This document shows positions 9,098-18,836 of a stretch of DNA of 64,000 nt, piece by piece (the stretch's first letter is position 1; every line of letters begins with the position of its first letter). A program made the translations under genes and the position numbers. Source of the stretch: Lactobacillus melliventris (GTDB taxonomy: Bacteria; Bacillota; Bacilli; Lactobacillales; Lactobacillaceae); the NCBI RefSeq assembly GCF_013346935.1, contig NZ_JAAEEB010000002.1:124001-188000 (forward strand). Direction: 5' to 3'. The notes beneath the pieces were generated by a model, which did not search any database, was not told the DNA's origin, and was given only the letters and a program-made list of their open reading frames with translations.

Positions 9098-9961
9098 GTG
9101 AAAGACATTTTAACTAAAAAGAATGTCAAGCGTCTACTTGTACTGCTGACAGTAGTTGCAGTAGCGGTTGTCTTAACAGGATGTGCATCAAACGGCAAGC
9201 CAGAACCTGTTTCACATACAAGCGGCAGCTGGTGGAATCGCTGGGTCATTTATTACATGTCCACGTTTTTGCTGTGGCTATCGAAGCTGGTAGGCAACAA
9301 CTATGGTTGGGCAATTATTATCTTTACTATTATAGTACGGCTTATTTTGTATCCGCTTAGTGCTATTCAGATTAAGAGTACTACCAAGATGCAGAAAATT
9401 CAGCCGGAAATAGACGCTTTACGTAAAAAGTATCCCGGTAGTGATACAGAATCGCGAACTTTGCTTTCGCAAGAAACAAATAAGCTCTATAAAGAGGCAG
9501 GAATTAATCCTTATGCTGGTTGTTTGCCTTTAATTATTCAGTTACCGGTTATGTATGCTTTGTATGGTGCGATTTGGCAAACGCCACAACTGCAAACTGG
9601 CCACTTTATGTGGATGGATTTAGGTAAGCCGGATCCATACTTTATTATGCCAATTTTGTCTATGGTCTTGACTTTTATATCGACTTATATCAGTCAATTA
9701 TCTACGCCAAAAGAATCACAAACCTTGTCAACTAAGATTATGACTTATGGTATGGCAATTATGGTTGGTGTAATGGGTATATATTTCCAGTCAGCTATTG
9801 TAGTTTACTGGGTAATTTCCAATCTGTTCCAGGTGGTTCAAACTTTCATTCTGCAAAACCCTATTAAATATCGGCGTGAACAGGAAGAAAAAGAGCGCCA
9901 AGAGCGCGAACGTAAGCGTCAATTGCGCAAAACTTATAAGCGGTTAAAACGCAGAAAATAA
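9098..9961 (+). CDS. yidC: Membrane protein insertase YidC (lipoprotein form)
   Basis: Inserts membrane proteins, alone or with SecYEG. I chose the GTG at 9098, preceded by GTTGAGGAAGA. That gives a 287-residue protein beginning MKDILTKKNVKRLL with a lipoprotein signal and lipobox LTGC (Cys29). The translated frame is also open upstream to a TTG at 9062 inside rnpA. The 60KD_IMP domain follows with about five membrane segments and a strongly basic C-tail (RERKRQLRKTYKRLKRRK) suited to ribosome contact. jag, which often follows yidC in Firmicutes, is absent here. Confidence 0.95.
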   Translation: MKDILTKKNVKRLLVLLTVVAVAVVLTGCASNGKPEPVSHTSGSWWNRWVIYYMSTFLLWLSKLVGNNYGWAIIIFTIIVRLILYPLSAIQIKSTTKMQKIQPEIDALRKKYPGSDTESRTLLSQETNKLYKEAGINPYAGCLPLIIQLPVMYALYGAIWQTPQLQTGHFMWMDLGKPDPYFIMPILSMVLTFISTYISQLSTPKESQTLSTKIMTYGMAIMVGVMGIYFQSAIVVYWVISNLFQVVQTFILQNPIKYRREQEEKERQERERKRQLRKTYKRLKRRK

Positions 9962-9997
9962 TTTTTAATCTAAATTAATGATTTAGCTAAAGTAGTC

Positions 9998-10047
9998 AAA
10001 GTGCTTTATCCATCATGATTATTCATGGTGGAATAATGCGCTTTTTT
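9998..10047 (+). terminator. Terminator after yidC
   Basis: Long imperfect hairpin (AAAGTGCTTTATCCATCATGA against TCATGGTGGAATAATGCGCTTT) with a seven-T run, 19 bp before mnmE. Confidence 0.8.
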
Positions 10048-10066
10048 TATTGAAAAGGAGAAAATC

Positions 10067-11452
10067 ATGGCACAAACTTTAACGGAGTTTGATACAATTG
10101 CAGCGATTTCAACGCCAATTGGTGAAGGTGGGATTTCTATTGTCCGCATGTCTGGTGAAGAAGCTGTTAAAATTGCCAATCAGGTTTTCAAGGGTGCGAA
10201 TTTAACTAAAGTGCCGACGCATACTATTCATTATGGACATATAGTTGATCCTGCAAGTGAGCAGGTGATTGACGAAGTTATGGTATCTGTAATGCTGGCT
10301 CCTAAGACTTTTACCAGGGAAGATATTGTTGAAATTAATTGTCATGGCGGCATTGTTGTCACCAACCATATTTTGCAATTATTATTAAAAACCGGTGCGC
10401 GCATGGCAGATCCCGGTGAATTTACTAAAAGGGCATTTGTTAACGGCCGCATTGACTTGACTCAGGCTGAAAGCGTGATGGATATTGTGCGCGCTAAAAC
10501 CGATAAGGCCCGGCAAGTGGCAGAAAAGCAGCTGGAAGGCGGTCTGCTTGAGAAAATCAGGGCCATGAGACAGGAAATTTTGGATACGCTAGCCAATGTC
10601 GAAGTTAATATTGATTATCCAGAATATGATGCTGATACTGTCACGGCCAAGCAAATGGTGAGTGTTTCTCAGTCTGTTATTGCTAAAATAGATAAATTGC
10701 TCAAAACGGCAAGTGAAGGAACGGCGTTACGTAACGGCTTAGCTACTGCGATTATTGGCCAGCCCAATGTCGGCAAGTCATCTTTACTTAATTATCTGAC
10801 TAAAAGTGATACGGCGATCGTGACCGATGTTGCCGGTACAACCCGTGATACTTTGGAAGAATATGTTTCTGTTAAAGGCGTACCTTTAGAATTAATTGAC
10901 ACTGCAGGTATCAGGCACACTGATAATAAGGTGGAAAAAATTGGGGTTGAGCGTTCCAAAAAAGCACTGGCAAAGGCAGATTTAGTTTTGCTCTTGTTTG
11001 ATGCAAGTAAGGAATTAACTCCAGAAGACTATGCCTTAATTGATGCTACTAGTGGGAAAAAGCGCATTGTTATTTTAAATAAGACCGACTTGGGCCAAAA
11101 AATTTCTGCCGCTGAAATAACAAATTTAACCAAGAGTCCGGTTATTGCCATTTCAATTTTGCAAAAACAAAATCTTGATCAATTAGAAAAAACAATCAAA
11201 GAACTGTTTTTCAAGGGGATTGAGAACTCAAATGACCAGGTCATGGTAACTAATCAAAGGCAGGTTGGCTTACTGGAAAAGGCCAAAAAGCAGCTGCAAG
11301 ACGTTGTTCAGGCCCTAAAAGATGAAGTTCCTATAGACATTGCCCAAATTGATTTCAACGGCGCCTGGGACACTCTAGGTCAAATTACGGGTGAAAGCAG
11401 TCCTGATGAGTTAGTTAATGAATTGTTTAGTCAATTTTGTTTAGGGAAATAG
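10067..11452 (+). CDS. mnmE: tRNA modification GTPase MnmE
   Basis: With MnmG it forms the complex that installs aminomethyl/carboxymethylaminomethyl groups on U34 of tRNAs. 461 residues: N-terminal folate-binding domain ([21 protein letters not shown]), helical domain, and inserted G domain with G1 GQPNVGKSS (about 226), G3 DTAG and G4 NKTD. The C-terminus FCLGK carries the essential Cys. AAAGGAG precedes the ATG. mnmG follows after 12 bp. Confidence 0.98.
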   Translation: MAQTLTEFDTIAAISTPIGEGGISIVRMSGEEAVKIANQVFKGANLTKVPTHTIHYGHIVDPASEQVIDEVMVSVMLAPKTFTREDIVEINCHGGIVVTNHILQLLLKTGARMADPGEFTKRAFVNGRIDLTQAESVMDIVRAKTDKARQVAEKQLEGGLLEKIRAMRQEILDTLANVEVNIDYPEYDADTVTAKQMVSVSQSVIAKIDKLLKTASEGTALRNGLATAIIGQPNVGKSSLLNYLTKSDTAIVTDVAGTTRDTLEEYVSVKGVPLELIDTAGIRHTDNKVEKIGVERSKKALAKADLVLLLFDASKELTPEDYALIDATSGKKRIVILNKTDLGQKISAAEITNLTKSPVIAISILQKQNLDQLEKTIKELFFKGIENSNDQVMVTNQRQVGLLEKAKKQLQDVVQALKDEVPIDIAQIDFNGAWDTLGQITGESSPDELVNELFSQFCLGK

Positions 11453-11464
11453 GTGTGAAAATTA

Positions 11465-13363
11465 ATGATTAAAAGTTATGACTCAAATGATTATGATGTC
11501 ATTGTTGTTGGTGCTGGTCACGCGGGCAGTGAAGCAGCCCTGGCGAGTGCCAGAATGGGCCAAAAGACGTTACTTTTGACGATTAGCCTTGATATGGTTG
11601 CTTTTATGCCCTGCAATCCGTCAGTAGGAGGCCCAGCTAAAGGAACAGTGGTGCGCGAGATTGATGCCTTGGGCGGTCAAATGGGTAAAAATATTGACGC
11701 TACCTATATTCAAATGCGGATGCTAAATACAGGTAAAGGGCCAGCTGTACGGGCATTGCGCGCACAAGCCGATAAGTGGCAGTATCACGAACAGATGAAA
11801 AAAGTGATCGAGGATACCCCTAATTTGACTTTGAGACAGGCGACAGTTGATGAATTAATTGTTGAAGATGGAGTTTGCAGAGGGTTAATTACCAACACAG
11901 GAGCTAGGTACCATGCTAAAAGCGTTGTACTCACAACAGGAACATCAGCTCGCGGGCGTATTTTTATTGGCGAATTGAATTACTCATCCGGTCCCAACAA
12001 CACTGTACCGGCAATTAAGCTTTCAGAAAATTTAGAAAAACTGGGCTTTAAGCTGCGCCGTTTTAAAACGGGCACACCGCCGCGCGTTAACAGTAATACC
12101 ATTGACTATTCTAAAACTGAGGAAGAACCTGGCGATAAAATTCCGCGTCATTTTTCTTATGAAACTAAAGATGAAGATTACCTCAAGAATCAGGTTTCAT
12201 GCTGGATGACATATACAAATAAAACCACGCATAAAATAATTAACCAAAATCTAAACCGTTCACCTATGTTTTCAGGAGAAATCAAGGGTATAGGACCGCG
12301 CTATTGTCCGTCAATTGAAACTAAAGTAGTTCGTTTTGCGGATAAGCCGCGTCATCAGATTTTCTTGGAGCCGGAGGGTAAAAATACCAAAGAAGTTTAT
12401 GTTGGCGATTTTTCAACCTCAATGCCTGAAGAAATTCAGTTAAAAATGCTGCATTCGGTAGCTGGCCTTGAAAATGCGGAATTGATGCGGCCGGGCTACG
12501 CTATTGAGTATGATGTGATTGATCCCTGGCAGCTAAAGCATACTTTAGAAACCAAAAATATTAAAAACTTGTTTACTGCGGGACAGATGAACGGAACTTC
12601 TGGCTATGAAGAAGCAGCCGGGCAGGGACTGATTGCTGGCATTAATGCAGCTTTGCGAGCTGCTGGTCAGCCGGGATTTACCCTAGGCCGCGATGAAGCT
12701 TATATTGGCGTTTTAATTGACGACTTAGTTACTAAAGGAACAGAAGAACCATATCGTTTATTGACCTCACGAGCAGAATATCGTTTGATTTTACGTCATG
12801 ATAATGCTGATTTACGTTTGACGGATTATGGCTTTAAACTTGGTTTGATTTCTGAAGAACGTTATTCTAAGTTCTTAGCAAAGAAAGAACAAATTGCTCA
12901 AGCTGCCCAAGCTGTTAAAAAGATCACGGTTCATCCTACAAAAGAGGTCCAGGAGTATCTTGCAAGTATTGGTGAAGAAAAGTTAAAAGCCGGCGTGAAG
13001 GCTGATGTTTTCTTAAGAAGGCCTAAGGTTAAGGTGACTGATATTGAGCGTTTGACAGGGATGCATATTTCAAATGAGCGCTATGTCAGAGAGCAGATTG
13101 AAATTAACGTTAAGTATGCCGGTTATATTAAAAAGGAACAGCAACAAATTGATAAACTGCACCGGCAGGAAGCAAAGAAAATTCCTGTGGACATTGATTA
13201 CAGTGCAATAGATGGCTTAGCAACAGAAGCACGAGAGAAATTTGCCAAAATCAGACCTGAGACAATAGCACAGGCTGAACGTATTTCAGGAGTAAATCCA
13301 GCAGATATGGCCATTTTAAGCGTTTACGTGCAAAATGGTCGTTATCAGAAAATTCAACATTAA
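11465..13363 (+). CDS. mnmG: tRNA uridine 5-carboxymethylaminomethyl modification enzyme MnmG
   Basis: FAD enzyme, partner of MnmE in wobble U34 modification. 632 residues, full length. N-terminal dinucleotide-binding motif [18 protein letters not shown] (about 15-32), the family signature [12 protein letters not shown] (about 51-62), GTFGRGxIFIG-like [12 protein letters not shown], and the helical C-terminal MnmE-binding domain. A weak GTGAAAATT leader separates it from mnmE, consistent with one operon. Confidence 0.98.
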   Translation: MIKSYDSNDYDVIVVGAGHAGSEAALASARMGQKTLLLTISLDMVAFMPCNPSVGGPAKGTVVREIDALGGQMGKNIDATYIQMRMLNTGKGPAVRALRAQADKWQYHEQMKKVIEDTPNLTLRQATVDELIVEDGVCRGLITNTGARYHAKSVVLTTGTSARGRIFIGELNYSSGPNNTVPAIKLSENLEKLGFKLRRFKTGTPPRVNSNTIDYSKTEEEPGDKIPRHFSYETKDEDYLKNQVSCWMTYTNKTTHKIINQNLNRSPMFSGEIKGIGPRYCPSIETKVVRFADKPRHQIFLEPEGKNTKEVYVGDFSTSMPEEIQLKMLHSVAGLENAELMRPGYAIEYDVIDPWQLKHTLETKNIKNLFTAGQMNGTSGYEEAAGQGLIAGINAALRAAGQPGFTLGRDEAYIGVLIDDLVTKGTEEPYRLLTSRAEYRLILRHDNADLRLTDYGFKLGLISEERYSKFLAKKEQIAQAAQAVKKITVHPTKEVQEYLASIGEEKLKAGVKADVFLRRPKVKVTDIERLTGMHISNERYVREQIEINVKYAGYIKKEQQQIDKLHRQEAKKIPVDIDYSAIDGLATEAREKFAKIRPETIAQAERISGVNPADMAILSVYVQNGRYQKIQH

Positions 13364-13491
13364 ATTTAGTAAAAATTTAAACTTTATAAAAAATATTTTC
13401 TGAGGATTAAATACACCAAAAAATGCACAAATTTGGTCGTTATGATCAGCTAATCACAAATGAAATTATTGCTGTTATCTGAATGTCATTA

Positions 13492-13540
13492 GTATAGCGC
13501 TTAACTTTGTGAAGATAATATTTTTACAAAGCGCTTACAT
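13492..13540 (+). promoter_or_regulatory. Two cre-like sites upstream of pyruvate oxidase
   Basis: TATAGCGCTTAACT (from 13494) and ACAAAGCGCTTACA (13526-13539) both contain the AGCGCTT core of the CcpA site. They lie about 100-150 bp before the pox start. Pox genes of lactobacilli are known to respond to carbon source and oxygen. A separate inverted repeat with arms around ACATGTAT lies at 13593-13620, just before the ribosome-binding site. Confidence 0.5.
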
Positions 13541-13638
13541 GTTGTGCTAATAACTAATTTTGCTTACTTGAAATTGTGAAATTATATGTTTTAATACAAT
13601 ATGTAAGTAAACATGTATTTAAGGAGATGCACTTTAAA

Positions 13639-15453
13639 ATGGCAAAAATTAATGGCGCAAATGCCATGCTCCAAGTTTTGTTGGACTGGCATATTGATCA
13701 TATTTATGGTTTTCCGGGTGGCTCATTTGACTCAACAATGAACGCTATCCACGACTTTAAGGGTAAGTTGAAGTATATTGAAGTTCGGCACGAAGAGGCT
13801 GGTGCTTTGGCTGCTTCAGCTGAATATAAATATACTGGCAAGGTCGGTGTATGCTTCGGTTCAGCCGGCCCTGGTGCTGTTCACTTGATGAACGGCTTGT
13901 ACGATGCAAAATACGACAAAGTTCCTATGGTAGCTATTGTAGCTAACGTTCCAACTGGTCGTCAGGATATGGACTTCTTCCAAGCCTTTGACGAAAAGCC
14001 TTGGTTTGATCCGGTTGCTGTTTGGAACCACCAAATTAAGCGTGCAGAGCAAATCCCTTCAATGATGGATGAAGCAATTCGTCAAGCTTATGCTAAGAAG
14101 GGTCCAGCTGTCTTAATTCTTCCTAAGGATTTTGGCTGGGACAAGATTGATGACAATTACCGTGTAAATTACAATGCAATGCAGGCTGTTCCAAACTATG
14201 CAGCTCCTAAGAAAGATGAAGTTGAAGCAGCTGTTAAGCTTCTTGAAGAAGCAAAGAACCCGGTTGTTTACTTTGGTCTAGGTATGAAGGGTCATGGCGA
14301 TGTCTTAGAAAAATTTGCTGAAAAATTCAAGACCCCATTGATGTCCTCAGTTATGGCTAAAGGTGTTGTTGAAGATAAATGCCCAGCTTACATGGGTTCA
14401 ATTGGTCGTGTTGCACCTAAGCCAAGTGATGATATCCAAACTCATGCTGATGCAGTTATCTGGGTTGGTAATGACTCACCATTCTCATTATTCTTCTTTG
14501 ATCCTAAGGCTAAAGTTGTCCAAATTGATGTTGACTCAGAAAAATTAGGCAAGCGTCACGCTGTTGATGTTCCAATCTTGGCTGATGGTGCTAAGACTTT
14601 ACAAGCTATGATTGACGCAGGTCAAGCTCGTGAAGAATCACCACTTTACAAGGCTGCTATTGCTGACCGTCAAAACTGGGAAGAATGGGAACACAGCTTT
14701 GATGATTCAGACGAAATGCCAATTCGCCGTGAGCCAATCTTTGACATCATCAACAAATACGCTGATGATGATGCACAATTTGCTATTGATGTTGGTAACA
14801 TTAACATTGACTTCCAACGTTTAGTGAACTTGCATGATGACCAAACTTGGGCAACTTCAGGCTTGTACGCAACTATGGGCTTTGGTTCACCAGCTGCACT
14901 TGCAGCAGCAACTGCTCACCCAGAGCGTGAAGTTTGGAACTTAAGTGGTGACGGTGGCTTTGCCATGATGAACCAAGAGTTGTTGACTCAAGCTCGTTAC
15001 AATATGCACATTATGAACGTTGTCTTCACTAATGATACTTTAGGCTACATTGAAGCTGAACAAGTTGATGAATCACACCAACCATTATCAGGTGTTATTC
15101 TGCCAAACAACGACTGGGCTAAAGTTGCTGAAGGTATGAATGTAAAAGGTGTAACTGTACGTACTAAGAAAGAATTCGAAGACGCAGTTAAAGAATTCAA
15201 GGAAATGGATGGACCAATGTTAGTTGACATTAAGTTCACTCATGATATGCCTTACTCAACTGAATTGAATACTCTTGATGACCCAGAATTTGTTAAGAAG
15301 TATCAAGCTGAAGGCTTGAAACCATTTAGTTACTTTGCTGACAAGTATGGCTTAGTAGAAGATGCTGCTTCAGGTGCTTCAGAAGCTGAAGAAGAACCTG
15401 AGCCAGAGCCAGAACCAGAACCTGACACAACTTCAGGTGCTTCAGCTCACTAA
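13639..15453 (+). CDS. pox: Pyruvate oxidase (acetyl phosphate and H2O2 producing)
   Basis: ThDP/FAD/Mg enzyme converting pyruvate, phosphate and O2 to acetyl phosphate, CO2 and H2O2. I start at ATG 13639 behind AAGGAG, giving 604 residues. N-terminal ThDP pyrimidine domain with catalytic Glu in YIEVRHEEAGALAAS; central FAD domain; C-terminal ThDP motif GDGGFAMMNQELLTQARYN. Codon use is strongly biased, suggesting high expression. After the normal end (about residue 575) comes a tail with SGAS, an EEEPEPEPEPEP stretch, then DTTSGASAH. This tail resembles the end of the flavoprotein at 5840-7681. The frame is open further upstream to a TTG at 13576. Confidence 0.93.
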   Translation: MAKINGANAMLQVLLDWHIDHIYGFPGGSFDSTMNAIHDFKGKLKYIEVRHEEAGALAASAEYKYTGKVGVCFGSAGPGAVHLMNGLYDAKYDKVPMVAIVANVPTGRQDMDFFQAFDEKPWFDPVAVWNHQIKRAEQIPSMMDEAIRQAYAKKGPAVLILPKDFGWDKIDDNYRVNYNAMQAVPNYAAPKKDEVEAAVKLLEEAKNPVVYFGLGMKGHGDVLEKFAEKFKTPLMSSVMAKGVVEDKCPAYMGSIGRVAPKPSDDIQTHADAVIWVGNDSPFSLFFFDPKAKVVQIDVDSEKLGKRHAVDVPILADGAKTLQAMIDAGQAREESPLYKAAIADRQNWEEWEHSFDDSDEMPIRREPIFDIINKYADDDAQFAIDVGNINIDFQRLVNLHDDQTWATSGLYATMGFGSPAALAAATAHPEREVWNLSGDGGFAMMNQELLTQARYNMHIMNVVFTNDTLGYIEAEQVDESHQPLSGVILPNNDWAKVAEGMNVKGVTVRTKKEFEDAVKEFKEMDGPMLVDIKFTHDMPYSTELNTLDDPEFVKKYQAEGLKPFSYFADKYGLVEDAASGASEAEEEPEPEPEPEPDTTSGASAH

Positions 15454-15470
15454 TTAAGTGTAAAACCTTA

Positions 15471-15500
15471 AAAAAGAACGTCCAATAGGGCGTTCTTTTT
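15471..15500 (+). terminator. Terminator after pyruvate oxidase
   Basis: AAAAAGAACG-TCC pairs with GGG-CGTTCTTTTT around AATA, 17 bp after the stop. Confidence 0.9.
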
Positions 15501-15692
15501 ATTTGATCAAATTTGTAAAATAGTCAGGTGATAATCTAACAGCTGCAACGATGCATCTTCAATGATTTAGCTTGAAGCCTAGGCTTTCTAATTAAACATT
15601 TATATTTTAAGTTATGTATTCAAGCCTATATCCGTAGTCAATTGGACAATAACGTTTTAAGATTATAAACTGTCAGATGAGATGAGAAAGCT

Positions 15693-15776
15693 ATGCCAGG
15701 TTACGGCTTATTTGACCGAGCATTAGCTGAAGAATATTTATACGGATTAATAGAAGGGATCAAGAAGAGTAAGTAA
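15693..15776 (+). pseudogene. 27-codon remnant or leader peptide before gluconokinase
   Basis: The 326-bp gap before gntK holds one readable piece: MPGYGLFDRALAEE..., ending GLIEGIKKSK, stop at 15774. It has no good ribosome-binding site, and an in-frame TGA lies just upstream. It reads like the C-terminal end of a lost enzyme that I cannot name. It ends 3 bp before the gntK start, so coupling is possible. The rest of 15501-15692 shows nothing clear. Confidence 0.35.
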
Positions 15777-15779
15777 AAA

Positions 15780-17234
15780 ATGTCCATTGTAATAGGTGTA
15801 GATATTGGGACAACAAGTACAAAAACCATCGCTTTTGATGAACTGGGTCATATAATTTATCAAACTAGCTATGATTATCCATTGATTACTGAAGAAACAG
15901 GTCAGGCGGAGGAAAGACCTCAAGATATTTTAAGAGCGGTTAAGCTGGGCTTAACAGAGGTACAAAGTAAAATTGCTATTGTTGAACTTAAAGGGATAGG
16001 CTTTTCCTCTGCTATGCATACTTTAATTTTAATTGATAAAAATAATCATCCTCTGACTAATGTCTATACTTGGGCAGATAATAGAGCAACGGATACTTTT
16101 AAAAAAGATATTATCAAAGACGACTTGTTTGATCTGACAAAAAATACCGGTGCACCATTACATCCTATGCTCCCTTTAGGTAAATTGTTATGGCTTAAAG
16201 AAAAGAATAAAAAGTTATGGGAGAAGACTGCTTTTATTGTTGATATTAAAAGCTATATTTTGTATCAGTTTTCGCAGCACTACTATGTTGACTTTGCAAC
16301 TGCGAATTCCTCGGGGCTTTTTAATACCTATACTAAAAATTGGGATGATAATATCCTGCAATATTTAAATATAAAAAAGGAACAGCTCCCTCAGTTAGTA
16401 GACACAACTTTTCAAGTGCCCAATTTTGAAAGTAGCATTAAAGTACCCCTTGTAATTGGCGGTTCTGATGGGACTCTGGCAAATTTAAGCAATCCGCAAA
16501 TTGACGAACGATTTTATACGGTTAGCTGTGGGACTTCTGCGGCCGTCAGAACTAATATTGATAGATTGAAGCTTTGTCAAAATCGTAAATTATTTACATA
16601 TTATCAGTATCAAAATAATTGGGTGGTTGGTGCACCCACTAATAATGCTGGGGATGTGTGGCAGTGGCTAAAAGACAAGATTTTCAATTTAGCTACTTTT
16701 GAGGAACTAAATGATTTAGCCGAAAAAAGCCCTGTGGGTGCTAAAGGGCTATTCTTTGTGCCTTATATTTTTGGTGAACGTGCACCAATTTGGAATCCTG
16801 ATGCTTCTGGCGGCTTTATGGGATTAACTGCAATTCATACAAATAAAGATTTAGCCAGAGCAGTATTGGAAGGGGAGCTTTATAATATAAATTTGATCAT
16901 AAAGGAACTCAATCAATTTAATGGGCAAAAGCCTGATGCTCTGGTATTAGTCGGAGGGATGGCTAAAAATCAATTCTTTGATCAGTTATTGGCTGACATA
17001 ACGGGATACAAAGTTTATGTGCCCGAATCAGTTGAAGCATCTGCTTTAGGGGCTGCCATCTTGGCGATGATAAGCTTAAAAATAATTGCTTCACCATTAA
17101 TGATTCAAAAAGAATTGAAAATAGCAAAAGTTTTTCACATTAATTCCCATAATCATGGCATTTATGTGGCTTTAGAAAAGAAGTGGAACAAAGTAAGGCA
17201 ATTGATGACAGAAGAATGGTTAGCAGTTGAATGA
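15780..17234 (+). CDS. gntK: Gluconokinase, FGGY family
   Basis: Phosphorylates gluconate to 6-phosphogluconate, feeding the neighbouring dehydrogenase. 484 residues. FGGY features: N-terminal phosphate-binding DIGTTSTKTIAFDELG (about 7-22), the adenosine-region LVLVGGMAKNQFFDQLLAD (about 380), and ASALGAAILA. The ATG at 15780 has only a weak GAAGAG upstream. The substrate is inferred from the gnd neighbour; the family also contains xylulose and glycerol kinases. No gluconate permease is present in the window. Confidence 0.85.
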   Translation: MSIVIGVDIGTTSTKTIAFDELGHIIYQTSYDYPLITEETGQAEERPQDILRAVKLGLTEVQSKIAIVELKGIGFSSAMHTLILIDKNNHPLTNVYTWADNRATDTFKKDIIKDDLFDLTKNTGAPLHPMLPLGKLLWLKEKNKKLWEKTAFIVDIKSYILYQFSQHYYVDFATANSSGLFNTYTKNWDDNILQYLNIKKEQLPQLVDTTFQVPNFESSIKVPLVIGGSDGTLANLSNPQIDERFYTVSCGTSAAVRTNIDRLKLCQNRKLFTYYQYQNNWVVGAPTNNAGDVWQWLKDKIFNLATFEELNDLAEKSPVGAKGLFFVPYIFGERAPIWNPDASGGFMGLTAIHTNKDLARAVLEGELYNINLIIKELNQFNGQKPDALVLVGGMAKNQFFDQLLADITGYKVYVPESVEASALGAAILAMISLKIIASPLMIQKELKIAKVFHINSHNHGIYVALEKKWNKVRQLMTEEWLAVE

Positions 17235-17359
17235 CCATTAAATTTACAATTTTTGGTAAAAGATGATATTAGGTCTGGTAAATGAAGCAAGTTGTGCGCA
17301 AACACGCTAAAACAGGTATACTAGTAATTAAGAAAAAATTAAATGATGGAGGACTATAA

Positions 17360-18745
17360 ATGCAACAGTTCGGTGTTATAGGCTTATCAGTAATGGGTAA
17401 GAACCTTGCTTTGAATGTGAGAAATAATGGCTTTTCCGTTTCCGGTTTTTCAATTGATAAGCCGGAAGTAGATGCTTTTGCTAAATATGAAGATGATAAA
17501 TTAAAGCCAACATATTCTTGGGAAGAATTTGTTAATTCTTTAGAGAAGCCACGAAAGATTTTAATTCAAATTGCAGCTGGTAAACCGGTTGATGAAACTT
17601 TACAAAAACTACTGCCACTACTAGATAAAGGCGATATTTTGCTTGATGGTGGTAATTCGAACTTTCATGACACTAATCGGCGCTATCATGAAATGGAACA
17701 ACACGGTATTCATTTTATTGGTATGGGTGTTTCTGGCGGAGAAGAGGGTGCTTTAAAAGGTCCCGCATTGATGCCAGGCGGTGATGAAGATGCCTATAAA
17801 AAGGTTGCACCTATATTAGAAGCAATTGCAGCTAAGAATTCCGCAGGCCATCCATGTGTCAGTTTCATTGGACCTGAAGGCAGTGGTCATTACGTTAAGA
17901 TGGTCCACAATGGTATTGAATATGGCATTATGCAGGAATTTTCCGAAGTTTACGATATTTTACGTAAGGTTGCGGGCAAAACAAATGATGAAATGTCAGC
18001 CATTTTTGCGCACTGGAATGAAGGATTGGTTCAAGCCTATTTAAGTGAAATTACCGCTGAAGTGCTAAAGCAAAAGGATAATTTAACTCCCGACCATGTA
18101 ATTGACCATATCTTAAACGTTGCTTCTTATAAAGGTACTGGTAACTGGATGCTTGAAGATGGTGTTCATCTGGGAGCTCCAATCAGCGTTATTGCCGAAG
18201 CTGTAATTAGCCGTTTTATGTCTAAAGCTACTACGCGCGAGGGTAAAGAAATAACATGGAATGGTGCTGTACCAGCAGATTTAATTGATAATCTTGGTCA
18301 GGCTTTGCAATTATGTCAAGCTGTAGCTTATGCTCAAGGTTTCCAACAACTGAAAATGGCTGCGGATGCCTATAACTGGGACTTGCGCTATCCGGCAATT
18401 GCTCAATCGTGGGAAGCAGGTTGTATCATTCGCTCAGCAATGTTAAAAGATATTGAAAAGGCATTTTCTGAAGGTAAGAAACTTGATAACATGTTCCAAG
18501 ATCCATATTTCAAGGACTTAATGAATAAGAATATCGCTGCTTTGCGTGCAGTGATTGAACTCGCCACTAGAGCAGGTATTCCTACTCCGACATTAAGTGC
18601 ATCACTGAATTACTTGGAATCAATTTTTAATCCAAGTTTACCAGCAAACTTAATTCAAGGACAACGTGATTACTTTGGCGCTCATACTTACTTTAGAAAT
18701 GACCGTGAAGGCGTTTATCACACTGAATGGTATGAGGAAAAATAA
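17360..18745 (+). CDS. gnd: 6-phosphogluconate dehydrogenase, decarboxylating
   Basis: Oxidises 6-phosphogluconate to ribulose 5-phosphate and CO2. 461 residues with Rossmann motif GVIGLSVMGKNLALN (about 5-19), LLDGGNSNFHDTNRR, catalytic-region GMGVSGGEEGALKGP and GSGHYVKMVHNGIEY, and the C-terminal RDYFGAHTY. After the second strand, where NADP enzymes have NR-S/T, this one has FSIDKPEV, so the usual 2'-phosphate-binding Arg is missing and NAD use is plausible. GGAGG precedes the ATG. Confidence 0.95.
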   Translation: MQQFGVIGLSVMGKNLALNVRNNGFSVSGFSIDKPEVDAFAKYEDDKLKPTYSWEEFVNSLEKPRKILIQIAAGKPVDETLQKLLPLLDKGDILLDGGNSNFHDTNRRYHEMEQHGIHFIGMGVSGGEEGALKGPALMPGGDEDAYKKVAPILEAIAAKNSAGHPCVSFIGPEGSGHYVKMVHNGIEYGIMQEFSEVYDILRKVAGKTNDEMSAIFAHWNEGLVQAYLSEITAEVLKQKDNLTPDHVIDHILNVASYKGTGNWMLEDGVHLGAPISVIAEAVISRFMSKATTREGKEITWNGAVPADLIDNLGQALQLCQAVAYAQGFQQLKMAADAYNWDLRYPAIAQSWEAGCIIRSAMLKDIEKAFSEGKKLDNMFQDPYFKDLMNKNIAALRAVIELATRAGIPTPTLSASLNYLESIFNPSLPANLIQGQRDYFGAHTYFRNDREGVYHTEWYEEK

Positions 18746-18747
18746 GT

Positions 18748-18763
18748 TGTTACACGTGTAACA
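18748..18763. promoter_or_regulatory. parS-like ParB site 1
   Basis: TGTTACACGTGTAACA is a perfect palindrome and matches 15 of 16 positions of the parS consensus TGTTNCACGTGAAACA. It lies directly after the gnd stop, about 13 kb from oriC. Confidence 0.65.
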
Positions 18764-18765
18764 CT

Positions 18766-18801
18766 AAAAACCAGTTAAAGTTAAAACTTAACTGGTTTTT
18801 T
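18766..18801 (+). terminator. Terminator after gnd
   Basis: AAAAACCAGTTAAAGTT pairs with AACTTAACTGGTTTTTT (perfect 8-bp core ACCAGTTA) followed by T-rich DNA. Confidence 0.88.
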
Positions 18802-18836
18802 AGTAGTGCTAATTATATTGAAAAAGTAGAGGTATT

